Shown piece by piece: positions 25,262 to 34,641 of a stretch of 64,000 bases of DNA. Positions within the stretch are counted from its first letter, which is position 1, and every line of letters begins with the position of its first letter. The DNA is taken from NCBI RefSeq assembly GCF_902491285.1, contig NZ_CABUHK010000004.1:62001-126000 (forward strand), written 5' to 3'. This DNA is from an uncultured Bacteroides sp. Its GTDB lineage: Bacteria > Bacteroidota > Bacteroidia > Bacteroidales > Bacteroidaceae. A model generated the notes under the pieces. It did no database searches and had not been told where the DNA came from. It worked only from the letters and a program-made list of their open reading frames with translations. The position numbers and the translations under genes are program-made.

Positions 25262-28200
25262 ATGAAAGTTCAATATCAATCCTACTCCTCATTGGCAAGA
25301 CAGTTGCGTGCAGCATGGACACTCCTGCTCTGTCTCCTCTGTATTTCGGGGAGTGCACTGGCAGCATCGTCCGCCCAGCAAGAAGGTAAACAGAATAAAG
25401 TAGAATTAACAGGTCGTGTAGTAGATACCACAGGAGAACCTTTGCCGGGAGTGACCGTCACCTTGCAGGGAACGACACACCGGACGGGAACCGATGCCGA
25501 AGGATATTTCCTGTTCAGCGTACCCGCCAGTGAGAAAGGATATACGCTGGAGTTCACCTTTATCGGTATGAAAATGCAAGCACGCCATATCAGCCAACCG
25601 GGCAAATCTATCCGGGTAGTGATGCGTGAAAGTGCTGAAGCACTGGATGAAGTCGTTGTTACCGGTATGGAAGTGATAAAGAAAGACCGTATGACCGGTA
25701 GTGCTACTGTCATTACTGCCAAAGACTTGAAGATGCAGGGTATTACCTCTATCGATCGTATTTTGGAAGGTAAAGTTGCGGGACTGAATAGTGCTACCGT
25801 ATCCGGTGCGCCGGGTACCCGTTCTAAAATCACGATCCGCGGTGAAAATAACCTGAGCGGCAATTCCGAACCTCTGTGGATTGTTGACGGGCTTCCTATG
25901 ACGCAGGGAGTTCCTCAAAGTAATACAGGTGATTATGCTGGGACGATTATGCAGGATGGAGTAGGTAATATTATGCCGGAAGACATCGAATCTATCAGTA
26001 TCTTGAAAGACGCTTCAGCCGCCGCCATTTATGGTGCGCGCGCAGCTAATGGTGTTATCGTCATTACGACTAAGAAAGGATTTCGCTCCAAAACACAAAT
26101 CAACTATAGCGGTACTTATGAGTGCGCTTTTGCTCCGACTAACCGTCTCGATTTTATGAATTCTGCCGAGAAGTTGAGGTATGAACAGTCTATTATTAAT
26201 AACTTCGGGCTGGAATATGCTTATCTTACGGGGCGCGGCGGATATAGCTACAAGCGAATGGTGAATGGTTTCCTGACTCCGGGTGAGTATAACGCCACTG
26301 TTCAGAAATTGGCACAGACCAATACCGACTGGTTTGACGTACTCTTCCGTACGGCTCATTCACATTCACACAATGTCAGTCTGCGTGGAGGTTCGGAAGA
26401 ACTGACGTATTATACTTCCGTCAATTTTCAGGAAAAGAACGGTATTCTTCTCTCTAACAAGTACCAGAGTGCCGGCTTGTTGATGAAACTGGACTATCGG
26501 CCTATCAAGAATTTGATTGTCGCTCTGAATGTGTCCGCCAATACGCGTAAGAACAGGGACAATGCTTCCGCTATTGATCCGTTTACCTATGCCATGTTTG
26601 CCAATCCATATGAACGTCCGTATGACGAAAACGGGAACTATGCAGCCGATCTCAGTTATCTGAGTAATAATTATACTACGGAACGTGCGTCCGGTTATGT
26701 GTACGATCAGTTCAATATCTTACGTGAAATGAAAGACACGCGTAATATACAGGATGGTTCGGATGTGGAGATGACTCTTAATCTCCGTTATGACGTGTTG
26801 CCCGGGTTGTCCGTAGAGTCCATTTTCCGGAAAGGTGTCAGCTACAATACGGAAACTACCGAAGTAGAACCGGGGACGTATACGTCTTGGACGAATGAGG
26901 CATTTGCCCGCAATGCATATCGCTATTACGACATCATGCCAAGCGGCTACGATAATGGAGAACTTTCCGAAAATTCCGGAAAGAATCATAGCTGGGCTAT
27001 CCGTAATCAGATAGATTATTCGTTCACTGTCAAGAAGGATCATTTGTTCAGTATCTTGCTCGCCAATGAAATCATGTCGAAGAAATATACCAATTTCGGT
27101 TATACTTCACCTATTTATTATGGTGATTATCGCATTACGGGTATCCCTACCTTTGACAAGAATGTGCCTTATGAAGATATGGTTTCCGCTATCAGCAATA
27201 TGTTCCATACGAAGGACGGGCAAGACCGGAGTGTTTCATTTCTGGGTTCTCTCCGTTACGGTTATAAGGACCGGTATATTTTCAATTTCAACTATCGTGC
27301 CGATGGTGCCGACGTAATCGGTGATACGAACAGATTTACTCCGTTATGGTCTGCCGGATTGCGTTACAATCTGCATAAAGAGAAGTTCTTTGCGAATCCT
27401 ATCGTCAATGAACTGTCACTTCGGGCTTCCTACGGTTTCACAGGAAATATTGACCGTTCCGCTTATCCGTTCTCTACCATTTCTTTCGGTAATGTGATGT
27501 ATATGGGCAATCGTTTTGCTACGGGATTCACCTATCCTAATCCTACTGTAGGCTGGGAGAAGAAAAAAGACCGTAACATCGGGTTGGATATGTCGTTGCT
27601 CAATAGCCGTGTGAACATTACTCTGGACTATTATTTCAATGAAACGGAAGATATTCTTGAGAATTTGGAAATTCCCGCTTCCACCGGACGGACTACGGTG
27701 AAAGCGAATGGCGGTATTGTTGAAAACAAGGGATTGGAATTTTATACTAACATTAAATGGATTAATAATAACGACTGGACTTTTAGTACCGCTTTCAACA
27801 TTGCCCGCAACAAAAATGTGATAAAGAAATCATTCTATGATTATGATTCTTATCAAGATGCTATTAAATCAAATGTCAGCATGGGTGGCGTCGTTAATAT
27901 TATAGGACAAGAAACCGGAGGTATTTATGGCTGGAAGGTGGCAGGTGTAAACCCGCAAACCGGTAATCCGCAATATTATCTCACCGAAGCTGGTAAAAGG
28001 GCGTATAGTGCATTCCTTGATAAATGGGATTCTTACAGTGAGGAACAGAAGAAACAATACTTGGCTATGATCGGCTCTCCCAACGGCATTCCGGATGTGG
28101 TGGACTTCGTGCGGGACAGTGATAAGAAAATGGGGTATCAGATGCCTTCTATGCAATATCTCGGTCGTTCCAATCCGAAGTTTGTTGGTGGTTTCAACAC

Positions 28201-28699
28201 TTACTTGAGATATAAAGGGCTGGAATTCACTACCTCGTGGACTTTCAAAACCGGACATCTTGTTCCCAACTTCAACGATTATCAGAATGCGCCGAACAAT
28301 GAAGCCAGTTCGGTGAGGGCGGCACTTGGATATTCTTCCGACCTGAAAGTGTCTGCTACCAACCGTGAAAAGCGGTATCTGTATTACTGGCAATTCTCGG
28401 GTGACCGTACAGACATCCCGAAATTCACCACTTCGGACAATGATTACTGGGCTTCGTTGTGCACTTCCGACAAATATTCGAAAGGAGACTATCTCCGTCT
28501 GACTAATCTCTCGTTGAGTTATCGCTTCCCGTCGCGGCTTATCAAGCAGTGGGCGGGCATGCAAAACCTGTCTTTAGGATTCAACGCCCGTAATCTGGTG
28601 ACGTTTACCAAATATAGAGGGCTGGATGTCGGTACTGGAAATGCGTTCTCTTATCCCGTTGCCCGCGAATTTAACTTTAAACTAACTGTCGGATTCTAA
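25262..28699 (+). CDS. SusC/RagA-family TonB-dependent outer-membrane transporter
   Basis: 1145 residues. A long signal peptide (hydrophobic core LLLCLLCISGSALA, about residues 20-34) is followed by a carboxypeptidase-regulatory-like domain (about 48-125, GRVVDTTGEPLPGVTVTLQG), a TonB-box region (EALDEVVVTGM), a plug domain (about 150-270 with VDGLPM and GARAANGVIVITTKKG) and the barrel, ending KLTVGF. No FecR-interacting STN domain is present. It imports a ligand delivered by the SusD lipoprotein encoded 14 bp downstream, using TonB energy. No glycoside hydrolase is linked, so the ligand may be a peptide or something other than a glycan. Confidence 0.94.
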   Translation: MKVQYQSYSSLARQLRAAWTLLLCLLCISGSALAASSAQQEGKQNKVELTGRVVDTTGEPLPGVTVTLQGTTHRTGTDAEGYFLFSVPASEKGYTLEFTFIGMKMQARHISQPGKSIRVVMRESAEALDEVVVTGMEVIKKDRMTGSATVITAKDLKMQGITSIDRILEGKVAGLNSATVSGAPGTRSKITIRGENNLSGNSEPLWIVDGLPMTQGVPQSNTGDYAGTIMQDGVGNIMPEDIESISILKDASAAAIYGARAANGVIVITTKKGFRSKTQINYSGTYECAFAPTNRLDFMNSAEKLRYEQSIINNFGLEYAYLTGRGGYSYKRMVNGFLTPGEYNATVQKLAQTNTDWFDVLFRTAHSHSHNVSLRGGSEELTYYTSVNFQEKNGILLSNKYQSAGLLMKLDYRPIKNLIVALNVSANTRKNRDNASAIDPFTYAMFANPYERPYDENGNYAADLSYLSNNYTTERASGYVYDQFNILREMKDTRNIQDGSDVEMTLNLRYDVLPGLSVESIFRKGVSYNTETTEVEPGTYTSWTNEAFARNAYRYYDIMPSGYDNGELSENSGKNHSWAIRNQIDYSFTVKKDHLFSILLANEIMSKKYTNFGYTSPIYYGDYRITGIPTFDKNVPYEDMVSAISNMFHTKDGQDRSVSFLGSLRYGYKDRYIFNFNYRADGADVIGDTNRFTPLWSAGLRYNLHKEKFFANPIVNELSLRASYGFTGNIDRSAYPFSTISFGNVMYMGNRFATGFTYPNPTVGWEKKKDRNIGLDMSLLNSRVNITLDYYFNETEDILENLEIPASTGRTTVKANGGIVENKGLEFYTNIKWINNNDWTFSTAFNIARNKNVIKKSFYDYDSYQDAIKSNVSMGGVVNIIGQETGGIYGWKVAGVNPQTGNPQYYLTEAGKRAYSAFLDKWDSYSEEQKKQYLAMIGSPNGIPDVVDFVRDSDKKMGYQMPSMQYLGRSNPKFVGGFNTYLRYKGLEFTTSWTFKTGHLVPNFNDYQNAPNNEASSVRAALGYSSDLKVSATNREKRYLYYWQFSGDRTDIPKFTTSDNDYWASLCTSDKYSKGDYLRLTNLSLSYRFPSRLIKQWAGMQNLSLGFNARNLVTFTKYRGLDVGTGNAFSYPVAREFNFKLTVGF

Positions 28700-28713
28700 A
28701 AACAAGGAGAATT

Positions 28714-30204
28714 ATGAAGAAAATAAGTATATTGGTTGGAAGTCTGTTATGCATTCTGACAACGTCGTGTGACAAGTTTCTCGAATTAACGCCGCGTGAT
28801 CAAAAGGTAGTCAGTACGATAGAAGATTATCGGGATATCATGGCTAGTTTCATGTACTACTTGAAAACACCGGATATGCCCCGACAGGAACGTATTTTCG
28901 GTATAGATGCCTTTACAGTACCTTTTCATTCGGAAGTTCATGGTAATCTTGCCGTATATACCGGAGAGGTGAATATCAATACAAATTCTTCCCAGTATTA
29001 TGATAAGAAAGCTGGTGATTATACACAAACCGGAAAGAGTATGCAGACCTGGCTGATGAGCAACGAAGAAGCTTGGCGGCAGTATTATAATTTTTTAGGT
29101 CCCATTAACCTCATTATTTCAGATATCAGCACAGCGGAAGGGGACAATGAGCATTTGCGTAATTATGTGAAAGGTGAAGCACTTGTATGGAGGGCTTACA
29201 CTTATTTTAAATTGCTGCAATATTATGCTCCTTATAAGGATAATAATTATGGAATTCCTGTCTATCTGACTCCTCAAATGGAGATAGGTACCACTATGCC
29301 GTCACGTGAGACGCAGCAAACTGTTTTCGGGCAAATATTTGCCGATTGTAGCGAGGCATTCGATTTGTTGGAGCAGACACCGACGAATGAGTGGAACTTT
29401 ATATGGCGGAAAGATTTTATTCATGCTATGCTGGCAAGTGTCTATACATGGAAAGCGATGTCTGGTGCAGCGGTATCTTCCGATTGGGAGGATGCGGAGA
29501 AACATGCTGCAGAAGCTATGAAAGGACGGTCGTTGACGCATTCTGCGGAAATTCTGAAACGGGTATTCGACTGTTCAACGACAGCGTATACTGTAGAATT
29601 GACGAACGACGAGTTCTTTGTGAGAATTATGGACGGAGAATATACCAATGTCTGCGATTTGTATAGTACCTATCTGCAAGATTATGTAAGTGACGGAAGA
29701 ATTTCTGCTGCCTATGCTTCTTTCTTTACTGACAGTGATATTCGGAAAAGTGTGTGGTTCAAAAATAATATGTATAATAATAAATACAATATGATGGGAG
29801 AAAACGGGAAATGCAGAGGTTGCCTGCTGCCTTTCCGTTTGGCGGAAATGTATCTAATCAAAGCCGAAGCATTATGCAGACAAGGAAAAGATGGAGAAGC
29901 ACGCAATGTTTTGACTGATTTCTGTAATGCACGTTACACTTCTGCTCCTGAAGTGCCATCCGAACATGAAACATTGCTGAACGCGATTCTTGATGAACGT
30001 AAACGGGAGTTCTATCAGGAGGGGGATTTCCGTTGGCTGGATATGAAGCGTCTGGGTATCAGAATGGAACGGACAATCAGCGGTGAGAGACATCTGCTGG
30101 TTTCTGACGATTTCCGTTATAGTTTCCCTATTCCGGCACGGGAGATGAAGCTTAACAAGAATATGGTGCAGAATCCGGGCTGGGAGCAAATCATTATTTA
30201 TTAA
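28714..30204 (+). CDS. SusD/RagB-family lipoprotein
   Basis: 496 residues with signal ending LTTSC (Cys19) and the mature start DKFLELTPRDQKV usual for SusD. TPR-like helices (VKGEALVWRAYTYFKLLQYY) and the C-terminal LLPFRLAEMYLIKAEALCRQGK, RKREFYQEGDFRWLDMKRLG and PIPAREMKLN pattern are characteristic. It pairs with the SusC gene 14 bp upstream and precedes the pappalysin-like lipoprotein by 19 bp. Its role is to hold ligand at the cell surface above the transporter. Confidence 0.93.
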   Translation: MKKISILVGSLLCILTTSCDKFLELTPRDQKVVSTIEDYRDIMASFMYYLKTPDMPRQERIFGIDAFTVPFHSEVHGNLAVYTGEVNINTNSSQYYDKKAGDYTQTGKSMQTWLMSNEEAWRQYYNFLGPINLIISDISTAEGDNEHLRNYVKGEALVWRAYTYFKLLQYYAPYKDNNYGIPVYLTPQMEIGTTMPSRETQQTVFGQIFADCSEAFDLLEQTPTNEWNFIWRKDFIHAMLASVYTWKAMSGAAVSSDWEDAEKHAAEAMKGRSLTHSAEILKRVFDCSTTAYTVELTNDEFFVRIMDGEYTNVCDLYSTYLQDYVSDGRISAAYASFFTDSDIRKSVWFKNNMYNNKYNMMGENGKCRGCLLPFRLAEMYLIKAEALCRQGKDGEARNVLTDFCNARYTSAPEVPSEHETLLNAILDERKREFYQEGDFRWLDMKRLGIRMERTISGERHLLVSDDFRYSFPIPAREMKLNKNMVQNPGWEQIIIY

Positions 30205-30223
30205 CTCTTCAAAAAAGACTTTT

Positions 30224-31504
30224 ATGACTAAGAAAACAATCATACGCTTTTTCGGAATGGCGTTGATGCTGCAAGCATTTTTGGCTTGTAGTCCTGACGA
30301 TTATACTTATCATGACAACAGTGTCATGAGCATTGAAGATATAGATCATATAGAGTTGATAGCCAATCAGAAAATGGTGCTTGCTGACGGCAGGGCGCAA
30401 TTAGAACTCTATCCTCGTTTATTTACCAAAGACAACTATCAGATTCCTGACGAACGGATACAGAACGATTGGCTGGAATATACTTCAGAATCAGGCATTG
30501 CCTTGCAACGTTATTTTTCTACCAGTGATGCTTCTCTTGTTGGAAAAACGATAACGGCAAAGTTGAAGATAAAAGGTACTCAATTGGAGTCCAATTCCGT
30601 ATCATTTCAAGTGGTGGAACCGCTGGATCGGCAATATATGTCGGAAATACGCATTCCGGTTGTTTTTCATATCATCCAGACAACGGAAGATATAGAATCT
30701 TTTGGGGGAGCTTACAAACAGGAGCAGATAGAACAGGTACTTCGTAAACTGAATTATATGTTTAGCGGAGAAACCACGCAGAATCCCGTAGGGGTGGATA
30801 CTCACATCCGTCTGGTACTTGCCGGCTATGACCCGGATGGCAGCCGGATGATGGAACCGGGTATCAACCGGTTCACGACGAAGGAAATTGACGCCACTAA
30901 TAATTATGAGGATTTTCTGGCGGCACACCATCTGATATGGCCCGCCGAACAGTATATGAATATATGGCTTATTTCTGATCGTGGCAGTGTGAGCGGAACT
31001 TTCTCGAAAGTTAGTAACCGTTGTATACCTCAGTATGTTTCGGCAGATGTGCAAGGGATGCCTGAAGGTATTGAATGGAAAGAATATCAGGATGAATCTT
31101 TGCTTGCCAAAGACTTGGGGGTACTCTACAAATTGCAGGAACTGGATAAAATAGACCGGAACTTTAAAGTTAGCGAGTATGAACCGGGGTATAACGAAAT
31201 AGGTTATTACATCGGGCGGTATTTGGGGTTATTGCCTACTTGTAATTATATGAGTAATGAGATTGGTACGGATTATTGTGATGACACATTGAATTATATA
31301 AGGGACGAATCTAAACCGGGAAGAAACGAAACATGGTATAAAGAAAGCGAAGGATGTTACTTCCGCGCGGAGAATATCATGGATGACCCGACAGGAGGAC
31401 ATTGCTCCGTTTCACGCGAACAGTGCATGAGAATGAGATGGGTGCTGAACAATTGCGTTGGGCGTTCGGCATGGAAATCGGGTTTTGCATTTGAAGGCAA
31501 ATAA
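30224..31504 (+). CDS. Pappalysin-like (M43) lipoprotein with degenerate active site
   Basis: 426 residues, lipoprotein signal ending LACS (Cys22). Residues about 140-425 follow the layout of secreted M43 pappalysin-like metalloproteases: RIPVVFHII, YMNIWLIS, a helix before the metal site, GTDYCDDTLNY and the Met-turn region NIMDD...SREQCMRMRWVLNNC. At the place of HExGHxxGLxH the protein reads YYIGRYLGLLP (328-338): His to Tyr328, Glu to Tyr329, His to Arg332 and His to Pro338. All zinc ligands and the catalytic Glu are lost while the scaffold and Cys residues stay. It should be inactive as a protease and may bind a protein or peptide for the SusC/SusD pair. Same operon, 19 bp after SusD. 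Confidence 0.8.
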   Translation: MTKKTIIRFFGMALMLQAFLACSPDDYTYHDNSVMSIEDIDHIELIANQKMVLADGRAQLELYPRLFTKDNYQIPDERIQNDWLEYTSESGIALQRYFSTSDASLVGKTITAKLKIKGTQLESNSVSFQVVEPLDRQYMSEIRIPVVFHIIQTTEDIESFGGAYKQEQIEQVLRKLNYMFSGETTQNPVGVDTHIRLVLAGYDPDGSRMMEPGINRFTTKEIDATNNYEDFLAAHHLIWPAEQYMNIWLISDRGSVSGTFSKVSNRCIPQYVSADVQGMPEGIEWKEYQDESLLAKDLGVLYKLQELDKIDRNFKVSEYEPGYNEIGYYIGRYLGLLPTCNYMSNEIGTDYCDDTLNYIRDESKPGRNETWYKESEGCYFRAENIMDDPTGGHCSVSREQCMRMRWVLNNCVGRSAWKSGFAFEGK

Positions 31505-31537
31505 AAAAAGTATTGGAACATATTTATACTTAAACGA

Positions 31538-32647
31538 ATGAATGATATGAAATATTCTATTTTTTCAGCCGTAGTCTGTATGTTGATGGGATGTATGGCT
31601 TGTACGGGAAATACCGGTTATAGAATTACCGGAACAGTGGAGAATGCACAGGAAGGTGACACAGTAGTCCTTCAGGAAGCGGTGAATGGAGATTTGTCTC
31701 CACTGGAAACAACTGTGGTCCGGAACGGAATTTTTACTTTTGAAGGAAAACAAGACTCTACGGTTTGCCGTTATATTACCGGCAAGATAGACGGACGTGA
31801 ATATATGGTCGATTTCTTTTTGGAAAATGGCAATATCACTGTCTGTTTGACTAAAGAGGCTGTTTCCGCTACCGGAACCTATATTAATGATATCCACCAA
31901 AAAGTTCGTGAGGTGGTGGATAAGGCGGTTGCCGAAATAGATGAGGCTTATGCTTTCTTGCGCGATACAACCCTGACAGACGAACAACGTAAGGAGGGAG
32001 AACAACAGGTCAGGCTGAAGGAGGCGGCATACTATCAGATTGTCAAAGACTGTATGAAGCAACAAATTAACAATCTAGTCGGTGTTTCTCTTTTCAAACA
32101 AATGTATCGTGAAAATACGCTGGAAGAAAATGACTCATTATTACAACAAGTGCCTGCTATGTATCAGATGGATCAAACCATTATGAAAATCAAAGACAGG
32201 GTGGAGAATGGTAAGAACACAATGATCGGTAAAAAGTTTACGGATTTTGAACTACAGACTTTGTCAGGCGGGACAAAAAAACTTTCGGACTTTGCCGGTA
32301 AGGGAAAAGTCGTCTTGTTGGATTTCTGGGCTAGCTGGTGTGGGCCTTGCCTGAAAGAAATGCCAAACCTTGTGGCGGCTTATGACAAATATAAGAATAG
32401 AGGTTTTGAAGTGATAGGTATATCGCTGGATGAAGACGAAGAAGACTGGCGGGGTGCCGTAGAACATTTGAAAATCTCTTGGCCGCAACTGTCCGATTTT
32501 AAAGGATGGAAGTGCAAGGCTGCCAAATTGTATGCGATACAGAGTATTCCTTATACTGTGTTGATTGACAGAGAGGGAACGATTATAGACAGAGATCTTC
32601 GAGGGCAGAAACTTCAAAAAAAGTTGGAAGAAGTTTTAAAAGATTGA
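31538..32647 (+). CDS. TlpA/ResA-like thiol-disulfide oxidoreductase lipoprotein with DUF4369-like N-terminus
   Basis: 369 residues with signal ending LMGC (Cys19). Residues about 27-130 look like the DUF4369 beta-domain (YRITGTVENAQEGDTVVLQE), then a helical linker, then a thioredoxin fold from about 230 with FWASWCGPCLKEMPN (Cys268 and Cys271) and cis-Pro in SIPYTVLID. It faces the periplasm and would reduce or exchange disulfides. Last gene of the operon, 33 bp after the pappalysin-like gene, whose product has several Cys residues and could be a client. Met4 is an alternative start with a tidier signal peptide. Confidence 0.87.
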   Translation: MNDMKYSIFSAVVCMLMGCMACTGNTGYRITGTVENAQEGDTVVLQEAVNGDLSPLETTVVRNGIFTFEGKQDSTVCRYITGKIDGREYMVDFFLENGNITVCLTKEAVSATGTYINDIHQKVREVVDKAVAEIDEAYAFLRDTTLTDEQRKEGEQQVRLKEAAYYQIVKDCMKQQINNLVGVSLFKQMYRENTLEENDSLLQQVPAMYQMDQTIMKIKDRVENGKNTMIGKKFTDFELQTLSGGTKKLSDFAGKGKVVLLDFWASWCGPCLKEMPNLVAAYDKYKNRGFEVIGISLDEDEEDWRGAVEHLKISWPQLSDFKGWKCKAAKLYAIQSIPYTVLIDREGTIIDRDLRGQKLQKKLEEVLKD

Positions 32648-32648
32648 C

Positions 32649-32676
32649 AAACGCTCTGCTCATAAACGAGCGTTGT
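32649..32676 (+). terminator. Weak hairpin after the SusC/SusD operon
   Basis: AACGCTC and GAGCGTT form a 7-bp stem with an 11-nt loop starting just after the stop codon. No T tract follows, so termination here is uncertain. Confidence 0.4.
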
Positions 32677-32800
32677 TATATCTGATAAATACTTATTTTA
32701 CAATACTACGAGCGAGAGTTCTGCTTCATTAAGGATTCTTGCTTGTAGTTTGTCCCGCTATTTGACAGGAAATTCAAAAGTTCCTTTTTTACCGTTTGAT

Positions 32801-33646
32801 TTATCCTTTATTCCGGTATTCCAAAGGAGTCATTCCCGTATGTCTCTTGAAGTATCGACTAAAAAGAGAGATATTGGGAAAATTTAGTGCATCGGATATT
32901 GATTGTATGGAGGCACTTGATAGTTTCAACTGAGATTTGGCATCCATGATTACCATATATGAGATAAAATCTATGCATGTTCTTCCTGTTACCTGTTTGA
33001 CTACTGTACACAAGTATACTTGGGTTACTCCCAGCTTTTCGGCATACCAGGCGACTTTTCTGTTTTGTACGTAATGATAGAATACTAATTGTGCGAAATT
33101 CCGGCATAACTGTTCATTTTTTGAAAGAGTTAATGTATCTGCCTCTCTGTGTTTATATAGTATGGATATGCCGGTGTGTGCGTTTAAGTGTATATTGTAT
33201 GTGACTCTCTTCCTCGTTTTCTCATCCATTGATAGGTATAACTGCCGTAAAAACATAAAATGAGTTTTTATCATATTGGCTTCTGCCGGCTTCAGGATTA
33301 GTTTTGCTTTTCCTAGTGCGACATATAAAGTTTCGGGTATGATATTTTCGGGAATACGATGTTCTATATAGTGTTGTGAAAATCCTAGAATATGAAATTC
33401 TGAGTTATTGTCTACCCTGTGAATTTGTAATATACTTCCCGGGGTAAGTATAATCAGATCGTTGGCTTTTGCTGTTATTCGGCTTATATTGACTGTGGCT
33501 TCAATTTCTCCTTCCATACAAAGTAATAATAGCTCACATTTTAGACGTACGGGATGGTCGGAGTATTTTTTTAAGAAATCTTGGTTAACATTGGTGTATA
33601 CAACCCAATCATCAGGTAAATCTATCTTTGGAATTTTCTTTTTCAT
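32801..33646 (-). CDS. AraC-family transcriptional regulator
   Basis: 281 residues. The N-terminal about 170 residues form a cupin-like sensor domain (SRITAKANDLIILTPGSI, then HILGFSQHYIEHRIP). The last about 95 residues are the double helix-turn-helix with KLGVTQVYLCTVVKQVTG and the signature SDALNFPNISLFSRYFKRHTGMTPLEYR. It lies head-on to the end of the SusC/SusD operon, and upstream of it the next genes are divergent. It could control either neighbour. The inducer is unknown. Confidence 0.9.
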   Translation of the reverse strand: MKKKIPKIDLPDDWVVYTNVNQDFLKKYSDHPVRLKCELLLLCMEGEIEATVNISRITAKANDLIILTPGSILQIHRVDNNSEFHILGFSQHYIEHRIPENIIPETLYVALGKAKLILKPAEANMIKTHFMFLRQLYLSMDEKTRKRVTYNIHLNAHTGISILYKHREADTLTLSKNEQLCRNFAQLVFYHYVQNRKVAWYAEKLGVTQVYLCTVVKQVTGRTCIDFISYMVIMDAKSQLKLSSASIQSISDALNFPNISLFSRYFKRHTGMTPLEYRNKG

Positions 33647-33662
33647 ATTTCTACTTTTGGTA

Positions 33663-33670
33663 CAAATATA
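33663..33670 (-). promoter_or_regulatory. -7 promoter element (TATATTTG) of the AraC gene
   Basis: On the minus strand TATATTTG matches the consensus and lies 16 bp before the start codon, implying a very short leader. Confidence 0.55.
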
Positions 33671-33782
33671 AGCATAAAAGTGAATAAATAATATTGCAGA
33701 TTATTTTTTTATATGCTATGAAAGCAGAATATAATGAAGAGATTTATGGAAAAGAATTGCTCTTATTCTGAAAATATCTCTT

Positions 33783-33790
33783 TACTTTTG
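33783..33790 (+). promoter_or_regulatory. -7 promoter element (TACTTTTG) of the 33.8-35.9 kb gene pair
   Basis: TACTTTTG fits TAnnTTTG, 32 bp before the start at 33823. A TTG lies at 33757-33759, a somewhat long 23-bp spacing. Confidence 0.6.
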
Positions 33791-33822
33791 CATTAGCAAA
33801 ACTATTTTTAAGAGTGCATAAA

Positions 33823-34599
33823 ATGGGCTTTTCATTCTTTAAACAAATTTTTTCGGGGAAAAAGCAAAAGATAGAAAGGGTTGAACCGTCGGAACCATCC
33901 ATGCAGTTTGTGTTGAACTATTCGGAAGGTCGTGAACAGACGTCACGAGTCTCCAAAGAAGAAATTCGGCGGGCGATCGATAATCTTGATGAATACGGGG
34001 ACATATGGCTTAGTAACTGTCGTACTGTAATAACTCCTTACGGCAACTGTTCGGGGATATCGTGTATGGCTGTGCCGGATGGCAATCCGCAGGTTGCCGT
34101 ATATTTCGCCATGGCTGACGGGTTGACGAGGTATGTCAGTGGTGGATATAGAACGGATGATATTGTCCGGATGTTCTATAATTACTTCGAACGGCTTGAA
34201 ATTCCGGAAATCAGTGATTGGGAGAAAGGACATTACACTCCGGTGCCCCCTGACGATGAGCCGTATTATCTGTACGTGGACAACGAAGAATACAAATATA
34301 TCACTTATGAAGATGTTTTAGCAGCTCTCGAGAATCTCGAAGCCGGTAAATGCGCTTCGATGTTGTTGAAGACTCCTGGCTGTCAGAACGGTTATCTGGA
34401 AGTGAGAGGGACGAAAGACGATTATATCGTTGAGACAGGAGGGAATAATGAAGAAGGGGATTGGGTGGTATTCATGACTCATGCTCCTTATATCGGGCGT
34501 GTCAGATATTGGCTTTACAATTATTATCATAAACGTGAATTTCCTCGGATGACGGATGAATGGACGGACATAACGGATGAAGTTGCCGACGATGAATAA
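33823..34599 (+). CDS. Cytosolic protein of unknown function with two repeated domains
   Basis: 258 residues from the ATG at 33823 (an in-frame GTG lies three codons upstream). There is no signal peptide. The halves look homologous: RAIDNLDEYGDIWLSN, then MFYNYFERLEIPEISDWEKG in the first, and AALENLEAGKCASMLL, then WLYNYYHKREFPRMTDEWTD in the second. Each unit is about 100 residues with acidic composition. This resembles the size and acidity of immunity-type proteins in polymorphic toxin systems, but I cannot name a family. The Sel1-repeat gene follows by 42 bp and probably belongs to the same transcript. Confidence 0.75.
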   Translation: MGFSFFKQIFSGKKQKIERVEPSEPSMQFVLNYSEGREQTSRVSKEEIRRAIDNLDEYGDIWLSNCRTVITPYGNCSGISCMAVPDGNPQVAVYFAMADGLTRYVSGGYRTDDIVRMFYNYFERLEIPEISDWEKGHYTPVPPDDEPYYLYVDNEEYKYITYEDVLAALENLEAGKCASMLLKTPGCQNGYLEVRGTKDDYIVETGGNNEEGDWVVFMTHAPYIGRVRYWLYNYYHKREFPRMTDEWTDITDEVADDE

Positions 34600-34641
34600 A
34601 AGACTTTTTGAAAGAAAACGGATATATAATAACTTGTAACA

